From: an uncultured Bacteroidales bacterium
Lineage (GTDB): Bacteria > Bacteroidota > Bacteroidia > Bacteroidales > Bacteroidaceae
NCBI GenBank assembly: GCA_902799355.1
Contig: CADCAG010000007.1
Location: 1-64,000 of the forward strand
Length of the DNA stretch: 64,000 nucleotides
Direction of reading: 5' to 3'
Positions 15,753 to 24,941 of the stretch are shown here, piece after piece. A program made the translations under genes and the position numbers. The notes beneath the pieces were generated by a model that saw only the letters and a program-made list of their open reading frames with translations, made no database searches and was not told the origin of the DNA. Within the stretch, counting starts at the first letter, position 1; each line of letters opens with the position of its first letter.

Positions 15753-15903
15753 AGTTTTATAGTTTTAGTGTTCTTTTGTTTGCACAACAACGATGATTTC
15801 ATATTAGCAACTTTCTCTGACGAGCAGCATGAATCCACTAGTGAGTCATTACTACTCCGCCAGAGGAAGTTGCAGCTTAGACGAGTTTAGAATAGTCCAT
15901 CAA

Positions 15904-17445
15904 CTATTCCCACTCGATGGTTGCGGGTGGCTTTGACGAGATGTCGTAGCAGACGCGGTTGACGCCACGTACCTTATTAATAATCTCGTTAGACACCTTG
16001 GCCATGAAGTCGTAAGGCAGATGCGCCCAGTCGGCAGTCATGGCATCAGTAGAGGTGACAGCACGCAGGGCAACGGGATGCTCGTAGGTACGCTCATCGC
16101 CCATGACACCTACGCTACGTACGGTAGCCAGGAGAATAGCGCCAGCCTGCCACACCTTATTATATAATGTCTCACCATCAGTATCGACATACTCGCGGAG
16201 TCCGCGGATATAGATGTCGTCGGCATCCTGCAGGATACGTACACGCTCACGGGTAATATCACCCAGAATACGTACTGCCAAACCAGGACCAGGGAACGGA
16301 TGACGAGTAATCAGATGCTCGGGCATACCCAGCTGACGACCTACACGACGTACCTCGTCCTTGAACAGCCACTTCAGCGGCTCACAGAGCTGCAGATGCA
16401 TCTCCTTAGGCAGACCACCTACGTTATGGTGACTCTTGATAACCTTTCCTGTGATGTTCAGCGACTCGATACGGTCAGGATAGATGGTACCCTGTGCCAG
16501 CCACTTGGCATCGGTAATCTTCTTAGCCTCAGCATTGAACACCTCCACAAAGTCGCGACCGATAATCTTACGTTTCTGCTCTGGTTCGGTAACTCCTGCG
16601 AGGTCGGAAAAGAACTTCTCAGAAGCATCGATGCCGATAACGTTCAAGCCCAGGCAACGATAGTCTTCCATGACCTGAGTAAACTCATTCTTACGCAGCA
16701 TGCCGTGGTCTACGAAGATACAGGTCAGGCGATTGCCAATGGCCTTGTTCAACAGTACGGCAGCGACGCTGGAGTCTACACCACCAGAGAGGCCGAGGAT
16801 GACACGGTCATTGCCCAGCTGAGCCTTCAGCTCTGCAACAGTGGTGTCAACAAACGAGGCGGCACTCCATTCCTGCTTGCTGCCACAGATATCTACCACA
16901 AAGTTCTTCAACAGCTGTGTGCCCTGCAATGAGTGGTACACCTCGGGGTGGAACTGCACAGCCCATACAGGTTGCTTGGTAGAGGCAAAGGCAGCATTAG
17001 TAACATCGGCAGTAGAACCTATAACTTTGAAATCGCTGGGGATGGCAGTAATGGTGTCGCCATGCGACATCCATACCTGTGAGTGCTCATCGAAGCCCTT
17101 GAAGAGGGGGTTCGTGGTGTCTACAGTCTCCAGGTGGGCACGGCCATACTCACGTGAGTCTGCCTTCTCCACCTTGCCACCCAGCGTGTGCGAGATAAAC
17201 TGCGCACCATAGCAGATGCCCAGTACAGGCACCTTGCCAACAAACTGCGACAGGTCGACCTTGAATGCCTCTGGGTCATGTACCGAGTAGGGGGAGCCAC
17301 TCAGAATGACACCGATAACATCCTTGTCGTCCTGTGGGAACTTGTTGTAAGGCAGAATCTCACAGAAGGTGTCGAGTTCGCGCACACGACGGCCTATCAG
17401 CTGCGTGGTCTGCGACCCGAAATCCAGAATGATAATCTTTTGCAT
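15904..17445 (-). CDS. guaA: GMP synthase (glutamine-hydrolysing)
   Basis: A 513-residue cytoplasmic enzyme that aminates XMP to GMP. It has the N-terminal class I glutamine amidotransferase with the nucleophile in '[12 protein letters not shown]' (about 75-86) and '[11 protein letters not shown]' (His/Glu of the triad), then the ATP-pyrophosphatase domain with PP-loop '[12 protein letters not shown]', and the C-terminal dimerisation domain ending '[11 protein letters not shown]'. Length is typical. It starts 5 bp after the MurU-like gene, so the two form one transcript. No purine riboswitch was seen upstream. Confidence 0.95.
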   Translation of the reverse strand: MQKIIILDFGSQTTQLIGRRVRELDTFCEILPYNKFPQDDKDVIGVILSGSPYSVHDPEAFKVDLSQFVGKVPVLGICYGAQFISHTLGGKVEKADSREYGRAHLETVDTTNPLFKGFDEHSQVWMSHGDTITAIPSDFKVIGSTADVTNAAFASTKQPVWAVQFHPEVYHSLQGTQLLKNFVVDICGSKQEWSAASFVDTTVAELKAQLGNDRVILGLSGGVDSSVAAVLLNKAIGNRLTCIFVDHGMLRKNEFTQVMEDYRCLGLNVIGIDASEKFFSDLAGVTEPEQKRKIIGRDFVEVFNAEAKKITDAKWLAQGTIYPDRIESLNITGKVIKSHHNVGGLPKEMHLQLCEPLKWLFKDEVRRVGRQLGMPEHLITRHPFPGPGLAVRILGDITRERVRILQDADDIYIRGLREYVDTDGETLYNKVWQAGAILLATVRSVGVMGDERTYEHPVALRAVTSTDAMTADWAHLPYDFMAKVSNEIINKVRGVNRVCYDISSKPPATIEWE

Positions 17446-17450
17446 TGTAA

Positions 17451-18203
17451 TTATATTGATTGAATAAACTTTTCTGCTTGATCCAATGTCTCGATTTTAC
17501 CAACATCCATGAGTTGCAAGTCTTGTTTGACAAGACCTACGATGGGTGAGCGGTGACAGACGCTGAGATAGAAGTCGATGATGGGGAAACGGTCAGGGAA
17601 ACGGTCCATCAGTGAGAACAAGCGTGGCGAGAACGAGTGGATGCCAGAGAAGGCAAACATATTCAGTGGTTCACCATGCTGCGACAGCCCTGTGCGACGC
17701 ACATACTCATAAGGGCTCTTGATTTCGCCCGTCTCTATGTTCTTCCACCCCATCAGGCGCATGGCATTGTCGAAGAGCAGGTAGCGCTTCGTCTTGCGCT
17801 GGCTAACCAGCAGCACGGCATCCTCGTCAGCCTCATGCTGGCGTGCAAACCACTCATAGTCTACATTGTCCAGGATGTCGACATTATGAATCAGGATGGG
17901 TTGGTCATCGCGAAACAGGCCCTGCGCCTTCTTCAGTCCACCACCCGTCTCCAGCAACTGCTCCGTCTCGTCGCTGAAATGCACCAAGGGGGCATAGTCC
18001 TGCTGACGCACGTGGTCGATAATCTGCTGAGCAAAATGGTGGATGTTCACAACGAAGCGGTCGTAACCCTGTTCCATCAACCGACGGATATTCAGGTCGA
18101 GCAGAGGCGTGCCGTTTACAGGCACCAAAGCTTTGGGCATGGTGTCGGTCAAGGGCTTCAAACGAGTGCCCAGACCTGCCGCCAGAATCATTGCTTGTTT
18201 CAT
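17451..18203 (-). CDS. MurU-like sugar-1-phosphate nucleotidyltransferase
   Basis: A 250-residue cytoplasmic nucleotidyltransferase starting at the ATG at 18203 ('[20 protein letters not shown]'); the promoter lies just upstream, ruling out longer starts. It has the NTP_transferase signature '[20 protein letters not shown]' (about 7-26), '[11 protein letters not shown]' (about 83-93) and 'HNVDILDN'. This pattern fits MurNAc-1-P uridylyltransferase (MurU) or mannose-1-P guanylyltransferase. An AmgK-like sugar kinase gene lies at 23229-24788 on the same strand, separated only by the two CotH genes. That favours a MurU role in cell-wall sugar recycling. Confidence 0.75.
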   Translation of the reverse strand: MKQAMILAAGLGTRLKPLTDTMPKALVPVNGTPLLDLNIRRLMEQGYDRFVVNIHHFAQQIIDHVRQQDYAPLVHFSDETEQLLETGGGLKKAQGLFRDDQPILIHNVDILDNVDYEWFARQHEADEDAVLLVSQRKTKRYLLFDNAMRLMGWKNIETGEIKSPYEYVRRTGLSQHGEPLNMFAFSGIHSFSPRLFSLMDRFPDRFPIIDFYLSVCHRSPIVGLVKQDLQLMDVGKIETLDQAEKFIQSI

Positions 18204-18221
18204 ATTCTTTGTTTCAGGTTG

Positions 18222-18229
18222 CAAAGTTA
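18222..18229 (-). promoter_or_regulatory. Promoter -7 box for the MurU-like gene and guaA
   Basis: TAACTTTG on the minus strand ends 19 bp before the chosen start, which gives a very short leader. Confidence 0.6.
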
Positions 18230-18272
18230 CAAATAAAATAGGAAATAAATAAGAAAAATGAAGAATTATTAG

Positions 18273-18280
18273 TACCTTTG
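18273..18280 (+). promoter_or_regulatory. Promoter -7 box for the first CotH gene
   Basis: TACCTTTG lies 31 bp before the start at 18312. Confidence 0.65.
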
Positions 18281-18311
18281 CACGCAAAAATATACAACCA
18301 TCTTTATTAAC

Positions 18312-20744
18312 ATGAAACAATTATTACTCTTTCTAACCACACTGTATTGTGGGAGCATGAATGCTCAGACCTTAGTCATTAACGAAATCATGCAGTCGAA
18401 TGTCGAGTGCACAATGGACGACATCAAGGAGTTCCCAGACTCTTGGGTGGAGCTGTACAACCCGTCAGATGCCGCCATCAACCTCAAAGATTACAAAATC
18501 AGCAACAAGAACAAGGAGAAGAAAGCCTGGAAGTTGCCCGACATGACAGTGGCCGCCCATGGCTATGTTCTCGTCTACTGCGACAAGGAAGGCAAGGAGG
18601 ACAACCGCCTGCATGCCGACTTCCGTCTGGAGTCTGGCAAGGACTGCACCGTCTATCTGTTTACCAACAGTGAGGTCGTCGACAGTCTGCCTGCTGACAT
18701 GAAGAAGATGCCTGCTCCCGATATTGCTTTCGGTCGTAAGACTGACGGTGCTGACGAGTGGGGCTATCAGCTCACAGCCACCCCAGGAGAAGCAAACTGT
18801 GGCAACATCTGTGACGCGAAGCACATCTTAGGAGCTCCCGTATTCAGCGAGCCAGGTCGTGTCACCTCTAACAATTCTACTGTCAGCCTTACGGTATCGG
18901 TGCCCGACGATGCTCCAGAGGGTGCTTACATCATGTATACCACTGACGGTAGCGAGCCCCAGCCATCAGATGCTGCTGTAGAACAGCCTAAAACCGTTTC
19001 TCTCAACATCACCAAGACAACGGTGGTTCGTGCCAAGGTTTGCTGTGACGGCTGGCTGTCGCCCATGAGCTCTGCCCAGTCATACATCTTCCACCCCAGA
19101 ACGATGACCATCCCCATCTTCTCTGTCCAGACCAACGACAAGTATCTGAACGACGCTCAGATCGGACTCTTCGCCAACAACAACAGCAAGGAGGACAAGA
19201 AGCTGCACGACTGGCGTCGTCCTGTCAACATCGAGTTCTTCCCCGCAGAAGGTGAGAACAGCGCTTTCAACCAGTTGGGTGAGACGCGCATCCAGGGTGG
19301 TCAGTCGCGTGGCAACGCGCTGAAGTCTATGGTTTTCTATGCCAACAAGCGTTTCGACCCCGACCACAAGCGTTTCTCTTACGAGTTTTTCCCCGACCAG
19401 AAGCCTGGCATCACCGAGTTCAAGTCATTCTCGCTGCGCGACGGCGGTAACGACTTCGGCGACCTCTACTTCCGTGACCTTATCATCCAGCGCACCATGG
19501 CTAAGAACGTAGACCTCGACTGGCAGGCCGGTCACTCTGCCGTGCTCTACATCAACGGTGAGTACATGGGTATGCTCAACATCCGTGAGCGCTCCAACGA
19601 GGACAACATCTACAGCAACTACGATGGTCTGGAAGATCTAGACCTCATCGAGATCTCGCACGAGAAAATCAATAATGTAGACCAGTTTGAAGAGGAATTC
19701 AAGGAAGGTGACGAAGTGTTCTACAACAACTTCAAAGCCTTCTACAGTGAGAAGGGTCACAGCAAGGCTGAATATGAGCAGTGGATAGACGTCAACGAGT
19801 ATTTGAACGTCATCGCCATGAACTTCTTCTACGGCAACATCGACTTCCCAGGCAACAACCTCGTCTTCTGGCGTCCCAACGATGATGCCGAAGTAGATCT
19901 GCCCAAGCGTTTCCGCGTCATCGTCAAGGACACCGACTTCGGACTGGGACTCTATGGTCGACAGAACAGCTACAACACCATCGACCTGCTCTACAACCCC
20001 AGCAACTACCCCAACGACAACTGGGCCTTCACTACCCCTGCCACCACCCTGCTCAAGAACATGCTGGAGAATGACGACATACGCAACCTGTTCATTGACA
20101 AGTGCTGCATCTTCATGGGTGACTTCATGAACGGCAAGGGCACAGGTGCTACGATAGACCTCATCCAGGCTGAAGCTATGGAGGAGTTCGTTGCCCATCG
20201 CGACAAGTACAATCCCGGTTGGGGCTGGTGGCCTGCCGACAATCGTGGCGAGATTACCAATAAGTTCAACGAGGCCAAGAACTGGGCAGAAGGTCGACCT
20301 AACTACTTCTACCAGCACATTGGCAACCAGTGGAACCTCGGTACTCCCAGAACGCTGACCATCAACAAGACCAACAAGAGTGACGTAGAGATTACCTTCA
20401 ACGACATCAAGCTGTCTGACAAGGTGTTCGACGGCAAGTACTTCAAGGATCGCACCATCACACTCAGTGCTACTGTCACGGAAGGGGACAAGACAGTTAC
20501 TGGTTGGAAGGTCACTGGAGCCGTCAACAAGGAAGTACAGAGCAACGAGCTGACCCTTCAGATGCCCAATGGCAACATCGCCATCGAGCCTATCGTCGGT
20601 GTAGGTTCCGGCATCGAGGAAATAGCTAATAGCCAACAGCCAAAGGCCAACGGCCAGCTCTACGACCTGCTGGGCAACAAGGTACAAAGTGCCCAGACTG
20701 GAAGGATATACATCCGGAATGGCAAGAAGGTCGTCGTGAAATGA
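18312..20744 (+). CDS. Secreted CotH-family protein with lamin-tail domain (copy 1)
   Basis: An 810-residue exported protein. The signal peptide ends near 'GSMNAQ' (about 19). Residues about 20-165 form a lamin-tail domain ('LVINEIMQSNVECTMDDIKE', 'DSWVELYNPSDAAINLKDY'). About 190-260 resembles a chitobiase C-terminal beta-sandwich ('YIMYTTDGSEPQPSD'). The main domain (about 265-640) is CotH-like: 'GMLNIRERSNEDNIYSNYDG' and the metal-binding-type 'VIVKDTDFGLGLYG'. A C-terminal beta module precedes a sorting tail 'YDLLGNKVQSAQTGRIYIRN' then GKKVVVK. CotH proteins are atypical protein kinases in spore formers; activity here is unproven. A heptamer array encodes the linker before the sorting tail. 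Confidence 0.85.
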   Translation: MKQLLLFLTTLYCGSMNAQTLVINEIMQSNVECTMDDIKEFPDSWVELYNPSDAAINLKDYKISNKNKEKKAWKLPDMTVAAHGYVLVYCDKEGKEDNRLHADFRLESGKDCTVYLFTNSEVVDSLPADMKKMPAPDIAFGRKTDGADEWGYQLTATPGEANCGNICDAKHILGAPVFSEPGRVTSNNSTVSLTVSVPDDAPEGAYIMYTTDGSEPQPSDAAVEQPKTVSLNITKTTVVRAKVCCDGWLSPMSSAQSYIFHPRTMTIPIFSVQTNDKYLNDAQIGLFANNNSKEDKKLHDWRRPVNIEFFPAEGENSAFNQLGETRIQGGQSRGNALKSMVFYANKRFDPDHKRFSYEFFPDQKPGITEFKSFSLRDGGNDFGDLYFRDLIIQRTMAKNVDLDWQAGHSAVLYINGEYMGMLNIRERSNEDNIYSNYDGLEDLDLIEISHEKINNVDQFEEEFKEGDEVFYNNFKAFYSEKGHSKAEYEQWIDVNEYLNVIAMNFFYGNIDFPGNNLVFWRPNDDAEVDLPKRFRVIVKDTDFGLGLYGRQNSYNTIDLLYNPSNYPNDNWAFTTPATTLLKNMLENDDIRNLFIDKCCIFMGDFMNGKGTGATIDLIQAEAMEEFVAHRDKYNPGWGWWPADNRGEITNKFNEAKNWAEGRPNYFYQHIGNQWNLGTPRTLTINKTNKSDVEITFNDIKLSDKVFDGKYFKDRTITLSATVTEGDKTVTGWKVTGAVNKEVQSNELTLQMPNGNIAIEPIVGVGSGIEEIANSQQPKANGQLYDLLGNKVQSAQTGRIYIRNGKKVVVK
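20623..20657. repeat. 5 x 7-bp array in the CotH copy 1 linker
   Basis: Units TAGCTAA, TAGCCAA, CAGCCAA, AGGCCAA, CGGCCAG lie in frame between 'SGIEE' and 'YDLLGNK'. The encoded 13-residue linker is as long as that of the paralog but unrelated in sequence. Confidence 0.8.
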
Positions 20745-20754
20745 TTAATGTTCA

Positions 20755-20787
20755 AGCTTACCTGGCGCTTCATGCGTCAGGTAAGCT
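20755..20787. terminator. Hairpin between the CotH genes
   Basis: AGCTTACCTGGCGC (20755-20768) and GCGTCAGGTAAGCT (20774-20787) pair with one G-T wobble around TTCAT. There is only a weak T-rich tail, so it may attenuate and not fully stop transcription into copy 2. Confidence 0.65.
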
Positions 20788-20820
20788 ATTTCCTATAACA
20801 ATAATAAAAATACCAAAACT

Positions 20821-23184
20821 ATGAAACGTTTCTACCTCTTTCTGACAGTCCTCACCACTGTGCTGAGCACGCAAGCTCAAGATCATCTGCTCATCAACGA
20901 GTTGATGCAGTCGAACATTGACTGTATCATGGACGACATCAACGACTTCCCCGACTCGTGGGTCGAGTTGTATAACCCTACCTCGGAGGCCATCTCCCTG
21001 AATAGCTACAAGATTGGCACCAAGAACAAGGTCAGCAAGGCGTGGCAGTTGCCAGACGTCATGGTTGGCAGTCATCAGCATATCGTCATCTACTGCGACA
21101 AGGCTGGTGGCGACGATGGCGTATCAGCACTGCATACCGACTTCCGTCTGGAGTCGGGCAAAGACGGCAATATCTACCTGTTCAAAGATGGCGAGGTTGT
21201 CGATAAACTGGAGGCTATGGCCAAGCAGCCTGCACCCAACATTGCCTATGGTCGTGAGACTGACGGTGCCGACCAGTGGGGCTACGAGTTACAGCCCACG
21301 CCAGGAGAGGCCAACGGAGGCTTTGTAGTGGATGCCAAGCACCTGTTGGGTGAGCCCGTCTTCAGTCAGAAAGGACAGATCTTTGAGAACGGCCAGTCGA
21401 CTGAGCTGACGCTGTCACTGCCCGACGGTGCCCCTGAAGGTACAGAGATTCGCTATACCCTCGACGGTAAGGAGCCTACCGCTGCCAGTCAGAAATACAC
21501 TGCGCCCCTGTCCTTCAACAACACGACGGTGGTGCGTGCCAAACTGTTCTGCAACGACTATCTGTCGCCCCGCTCCACCTGCCACTCGTATATTTTCTTC
21601 CCCACCAACCGTCCGCTCACGCTGACTGTCGTCAGCATCATAACGGACAACAAATACCTGAACGATTCGAAGATTGGCATCTACGTAGATGGCACCTATA
21701 ACAATACTAAGAAAAACTACGAATACGACTGGCGCCGTCCAATGAATATCGAGCTCTTCGAGACGTCAGGCAAGGAGAGCGTCATCAACCAGTTAGGCGA
21801 GATGCGCATCTGCGGTGGAGCCACACGTGGTAACGCCAGGAAGTCCCTGGCCATCTATGCCAACAAGCGCTTTGGCGAGAAGCGTTTCAACTACGAGTTC
21901 TTCCCCGACCAGAAGCCTGGCCTGAAGGACTTCAAGAGTTTCATGCTGCGTAATGCAGGCAACGACTTCGACTACCTCTACATGCGCGACGCCATCATCC
22001 AGCGCACCATGGCCCAGCACGTAGACCTCGACTGGCAGGCCTGGCGCCCCGCCATCGTTTATATCAACGGTGAGTATAAGGGTATGCTCAACATCCGTGA
22101 GCGCTCCAACGAGGACAACATATACACCAACTACGATGGTCTGGAGGACATCGACATGATAGAGAACGACTGGGAACTGAAAGAGGGTACCATGGACCAC
22201 TACCAGGCCTTCAAAGACTTCTACAACGAGCATGGCCACACGTTGGCAGAATATGCCGAGTGGATGGACTGGCAGGAGTATATCAACCTGATGGTGGAGA
22301 ACATGTATTTCAACAACCAGGACTTCCCCGGCAACAACATCGTCATTTGGCGCCCACTGACTGAGGGCAGCAAGTGGCGCTGGATTACCAAGGATACCGA
22401 CTTCGGACTGGGGCTCTATGGTTCTGCTCCCGACTACAACACCGTCGAGTGGATGTACAACAACGCCTACGACCCCAATAGAAACTGGGGTAACACCTAC
22501 GAGGCTACCCGTCTGTTCCGCAGACTGATGGAGGACGCCGACTTCAAGCGTGAATTCTTGGACAGGGCAGCCATCTATATGGGCGACTTCCTCAATGAGA
22601 AAGGTACACGTGCCGTATGGGACGAGATGTACGACATGATCAAGACGGAATATCCCTATCATCGCGAACTCATCAACCGCTGGTGGCCCAACTACGACGA
22701 CGAGCTCAACAATGCCCGCAACTGGCTTAACAAGCGCACCAACTACTTCTATAAGCAGCTGGCCAACTACTACAGCTGGGGCACACCCACTGTGCTGACT
22801 GTCAACAAGAGTCTCAAGAGCGACATCACGCTGACCTTCAACGGCATCCAGCTGACGGGCAACGTGTTCGATGGTAAATACTACGCTGGTCGCACCATCA
22901 CCCTCACAGCCACAGCTAACGAAGATGGTAAGACAGTAACAGGTTGGAAGGTTACGGGTGGCATCACCAAGGAGGTTCAGGGCAACGAACTGACGCTGAC
23001 CATGCCCACCAGCTCTACCACCATCACGCCCATCATCGGTAGTGCCTCAGGTATCGAGGAAGTTGAACTCTCAACTTTCAACTCTCAACTTTCAACTATC
23101 TACGACCTGCTGGGCAACAAGGTGGCTACCCCACAAACTGGCAGAATATACATTCAGAACGGCAAGAAGTTCGTGGCGAAATAA
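20821..23184 (+). CDS. Secreted CotH-family protein with lamin-tail domain (copy 2)
   Basis: A 787-residue paralog of the upstream gene with the same domain order: signal peptide ending near 'STQAQ', lamin-tail domain ('LLINELMQSNIDCIMDDIND'), chitobiase-like module ('IRYTLDGKEPTAASQK'), CotH core ('GMLNIRERSNEDNIYTNYDG', 'WITKDTDFGLGLYG') and sorting tail 'YDLLGNKVATPQTGRIYIQN' then GKKFVAK. It lacks about 23 residues of copy 1, mostly after 'YDGLED'. The pair are a tandem duplication. No separate promoter box was seen, so it is probably co-transcribed through the hairpin. Its linker before the sorting tail is a heptamer array unrelated in sequence to that of copy 1. Confidence 0.85.
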   Translation: MKRFYLFLTVLTTVLSTQAQDHLLINELMQSNIDCIMDDINDFPDSWVELYNPTSEAISLNSYKIGTKNKVSKAWQLPDVMVGSHQHIVIYCDKAGGDDGVSALHTDFRLESGKDGNIYLFKDGEVVDKLEAMAKQPAPNIAYGRETDGADQWGYELQPTPGEANGGFVVDAKHLLGEPVFSQKGQIFENGQSTELTLSLPDGAPEGTEIRYTLDGKEPTAASQKYTAPLSFNNTTVVRAKLFCNDYLSPRSTCHSYIFFPTNRPLTLTVVSIITDNKYLNDSKIGIYVDGTYNNTKKNYEYDWRRPMNIELFETSGKESVINQLGEMRICGGATRGNARKSLAIYANKRFGEKRFNYEFFPDQKPGLKDFKSFMLRNAGNDFDYLYMRDAIIQRTMAQHVDLDWQAWRPAIVYINGEYKGMLNIRERSNEDNIYTNYDGLEDIDMIENDWELKEGTMDHYQAFKDFYNEHGHTLAEYAEWMDWQEYINLMVENMYFNNQDFPGNNIVIWRPLTEGSKWRWITKDTDFGLGLYGSAPDYNTVEWMYNNAYDPNRNWGNTYEATRLFRRLMEDADFKREFLDRAAIYMGDFLNEKGTRAVWDEMYDMIKTEYPYHRELINRWWPNYDDELNNARNWLNKRTNYFYKQLANYYSWGTPTVLTVNKSLKSDITLTFNGIQLTGNVFDGKYYAGRTITLTATANEDGKTVTGWKVTGGITKEVQGNELTLTMPTSSTTITPIIGSASGIEEVELSTFNSQLSTIYDLLGNKVATPQTGRIYIQNGKKFVAK
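23064..23098. repeat. 5 x 7-bp array in the CotH copy 2 linker
   Basis: Units TGAACTC, TCAACTT, TCAACTC, TCAACTT, TCAACTA alternate C/T in the last position and are in frame ('LSTFNSQLST'). Confidence 0.85.
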
Positions 23185-23227
23185 TAATTTCCGGTAATTT
23201 CTTTCCTTAAATAATCAAGACATTTCA

Positions 23228-23263
23228 ATTACCCAGCACTTGGCAGTGTCTGGGTAATTTTTT
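23228..23263. terminator. Terminator overlapping the end of the kinase-RapZ gene
   Basis: ATTACCCAG...CTGGGTAAT with an inner CACT/AGTG stem is followed by TTTTTT on the plus strand, so it stops transcription from the CotH genes. The same bases encode the last residues and stop of the converging minus-strand gene. Confidence 0.85.
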
Positions 23264-24788
23264 GTTCACGATGGCAGATGCGCACCTCGATGCCGAACTT
23301 CTCATGGATATGCTCGGCCAAGTGCTGCGCACTATAGACAGAGCGGTGCTGGCCACCCGTACAGCCAAAGCAGAACATCAACGAGGTAAAGCCACGCTGG
23401 ATATAGCGGCGTACATGGGCATCGGCCAGCTTATATACGCTGTCCAAGAAGGTCAGTATCTCACCATCGTCCTCCAGGAAGCGGATGACGGGCTCATCAA
23501 GTCCTGTCAGCTGTTTGTAGGGCTCGTAGCGACCTGGGTTATGGGTAGAACGGCAGTCAAAGACGTAGCCGCCACCATTGCCGCTCTCGTCCTCAGGAAT
23601 ACCCTTGGTATACGAGAAGCTATAGACACGCACCACCAGCGGACCCTGGGCATCGTACTTCGAGAACGTGGCAGGACCATCCTGCGGGTGAGGCTTATAG
23701 GGGTTCAGGTCTGTCGTCTTATATCCATCGGCACGACTGACAGTGGTCTGCACCTGCTGGAAGCGAGGCATCTCCGTCAACTTACGCAGGATATCGGTGA
23801 GATATGGATAGGGGAAGTTACGCTCGTCGAGCAACTCACGGATATTCTGCATAGCAGGTGGAATAGACTCGATGAAGTGCAGCTTACGCTCGAAATAACC
23901 GCGGAAACCATAGGCGCCCAACACCTGTAGCTGACGGAACAGCACGAAGAGTGACAGACGGTCGACGAAATGGTGGGGTGACGGCACCTCCGTCAGCTGC
24001 TTCATGGCATTGTAATACTCATAGACCAGCTCGCGACGTACCTTATAAGGATACTTCGCGCTAGCCTGCCACAAGAACGATGCCAGGTCGTAGTAGTACG
24101 GGCCCTTGCGACCACCCTGGAAATCGATGAAGTAAGGCTTTTGGACGTTTGACGTTCCCTCTTGGCTGTTGACCAGCATCACATTCCTGGCCTGGAAGTC
24201 ACGATAGAGGAATCCCTGTGCATCGTCGGCATTCGTCAGGTCCTTGGCCAGCAGGCGGAAGTCAGCCTCCAGCTTCAACTCGTGGAAGTCAACCTCCGTA
24301 GCCTTCAGGAAACAGTATTTGAAATAGTTGAGGTCGAAGAGCACAGAGTCGCTATCGAAAGCAGGCTGGGGATAGCAGTTGGCAAAGTCCAGGCCGTCGG
24401 CACCCACCAGCTGAATCTTGGGCAACTCGCGGATGGTACGGCGCAACAGCTCCTGCTCCTTCAACGTATAACGGCCACCAGCCTCACGACCACCACGAAT
24501 GGCATCGAACAGCGAGATAGAACCCAGGTCCGTCTGGATGTAGCGCAGCTCGTCGTCGCTGACAGCAAGGATGGTAGGAACAGGCAACTTACACTCCGTA
24601 AAATGCTTGGCTAGGTAGATAAACGCGTGATTCTCGTCACGGCTGGTACCCACACAACCCACTACGCTCTTGCCCTCCGAAGAAGTCAAGCGATAGTACT
24701 CACGATTACTGCCACCAGCTGTCAGCTGCTGTACGTTCTGGGGTTCCTCCCCACTCCATCTCTTGTATAGTTCAACTAATTTCTGCAT
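23229..24788 (-). CDS. AmgK-like sugar kinase fused to a RapZ C-terminal domain
   Basis: A 519-residue protein started at the ATG at 24788, because the promoter box (24804-24797) overlaps the longer frame. Residues 1-330 are an aminoglycoside-phosphotransferase-type kinase like AmgK (anomeric MurNAc/GlcNAc kinase): 'LTAGGSNREYYRL' early, catalytic 'FLYRDFQARNVMLV' (usual His replaced by Tyr), and 'FIDFQGGRKGPYYYDLAS'. Residues about 385-515 match the C-terminal domain of RapZ: 'VRVYSFSYTKGIP', 'YVFDCRSTHNPGRY', 'LTGLDEPVIRFL' and 'FGCTGGQHRSVYSAQHLA'. In E. coli that domain binds glucosamine-6-phosphate. The fusion suggests amino-sugar kinase activity tuned by GlcN6P. RapZ's N-terminal P-loop ATPase is absent. 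Confidence 0.8.
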   Translation of the reverse strand: MQKLVELYKRWSGEEPQNVQQLTAGGSNREYYRLTSSEGKSVVGCVGTSRDENHAFIYLAKHFTECKLPVPTILAVSDDELRYIQTDLGSISLFDAIRGGREAGGRYTLKEQELLRRTIRELPKIQLVGADGLDFANCYPQPAFDSDSVLFDLNYFKYCFLKATEVDFHELKLEADFRLLAKDLTNADDAQGFLYRDFQARNVMLVNSQEGTSNVQKPYFIDFQGGRKGPYYYDLASFLWQASAKYPYKVRRELVYEYYNAMKQLTEVPSPHHFVDRLSLFVLFRQLQVLGAYGFRGYFERKLHFIESIPPAMQNIRELLDERNFPYPYLTDILRKLTEMPRFQQVQTTVSRADGYKTTDLNPYKPHPQDGPATFSKYDAQGPLVVRVYSFSYTKGIPEDESGNGGGYVFDCRSTHNPGRYEPYKQLTGLDEPVIRFLEDDGEILTFLDSVYKLADAHVRRYIQRGFTSLMFCFGCTGGQHRSVYSAQHLAEHIHEKFGIEVRICHREQKITQTLPSAG

Positions 24789-24796
24789 ATTGTTGG

Positions 24797-24804
24797 CAAA
24801 GGTA
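24797..24804 (-). promoter_or_regulatory. Promoter -7 box for the kinase-RapZ gene
   Basis: TACCTTTG on the minus strand lies 8 bp before the ATG, so the transcript is nearly leaderless. Confidence 0.65.
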
Positions 24805-24941
24805 CAAATAAGCGAGGAAAAAGCCAAATTTTATTTGAGCTTTTTCGAGCGGAGATTGCGAAGCCACACTTGTACCTTCAGATAAAAGAACCTTCTCCAA
24901 AGGAGAGATGCGCGAACAAATGCGATAAATTTGTATTTTAA

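Noticed and set aside
15753-15903. Small gene between the S37 peptidase and guaA
   Set aside because: Short minus-strand frames there (for example a 17-codon one starting MKSSLL) have no promoter spacing or conserved features.
17204-18203. Purine riboswitch for guaA
   Set aside because: guaA starts 5 bp after the preceding gene, and no purine aptamer-like three-way junction was seen upstream of that gene.
19638-20687. 349-codon minus-strand frame opposite CotH copy 1
   Set aside because: Shadow of a strongly biased coding sequence; its peptide is low-complexity Val/Leu-rich without family features. The same applies to minus frames at 43746-44681 and 21793-22662.
24135-24160. A further heptamer array inside the kinase-RapZ gene
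   Set aside because: Only two units (TGGACGT, TTGACGT) are recognisable, too few to separate from chance.
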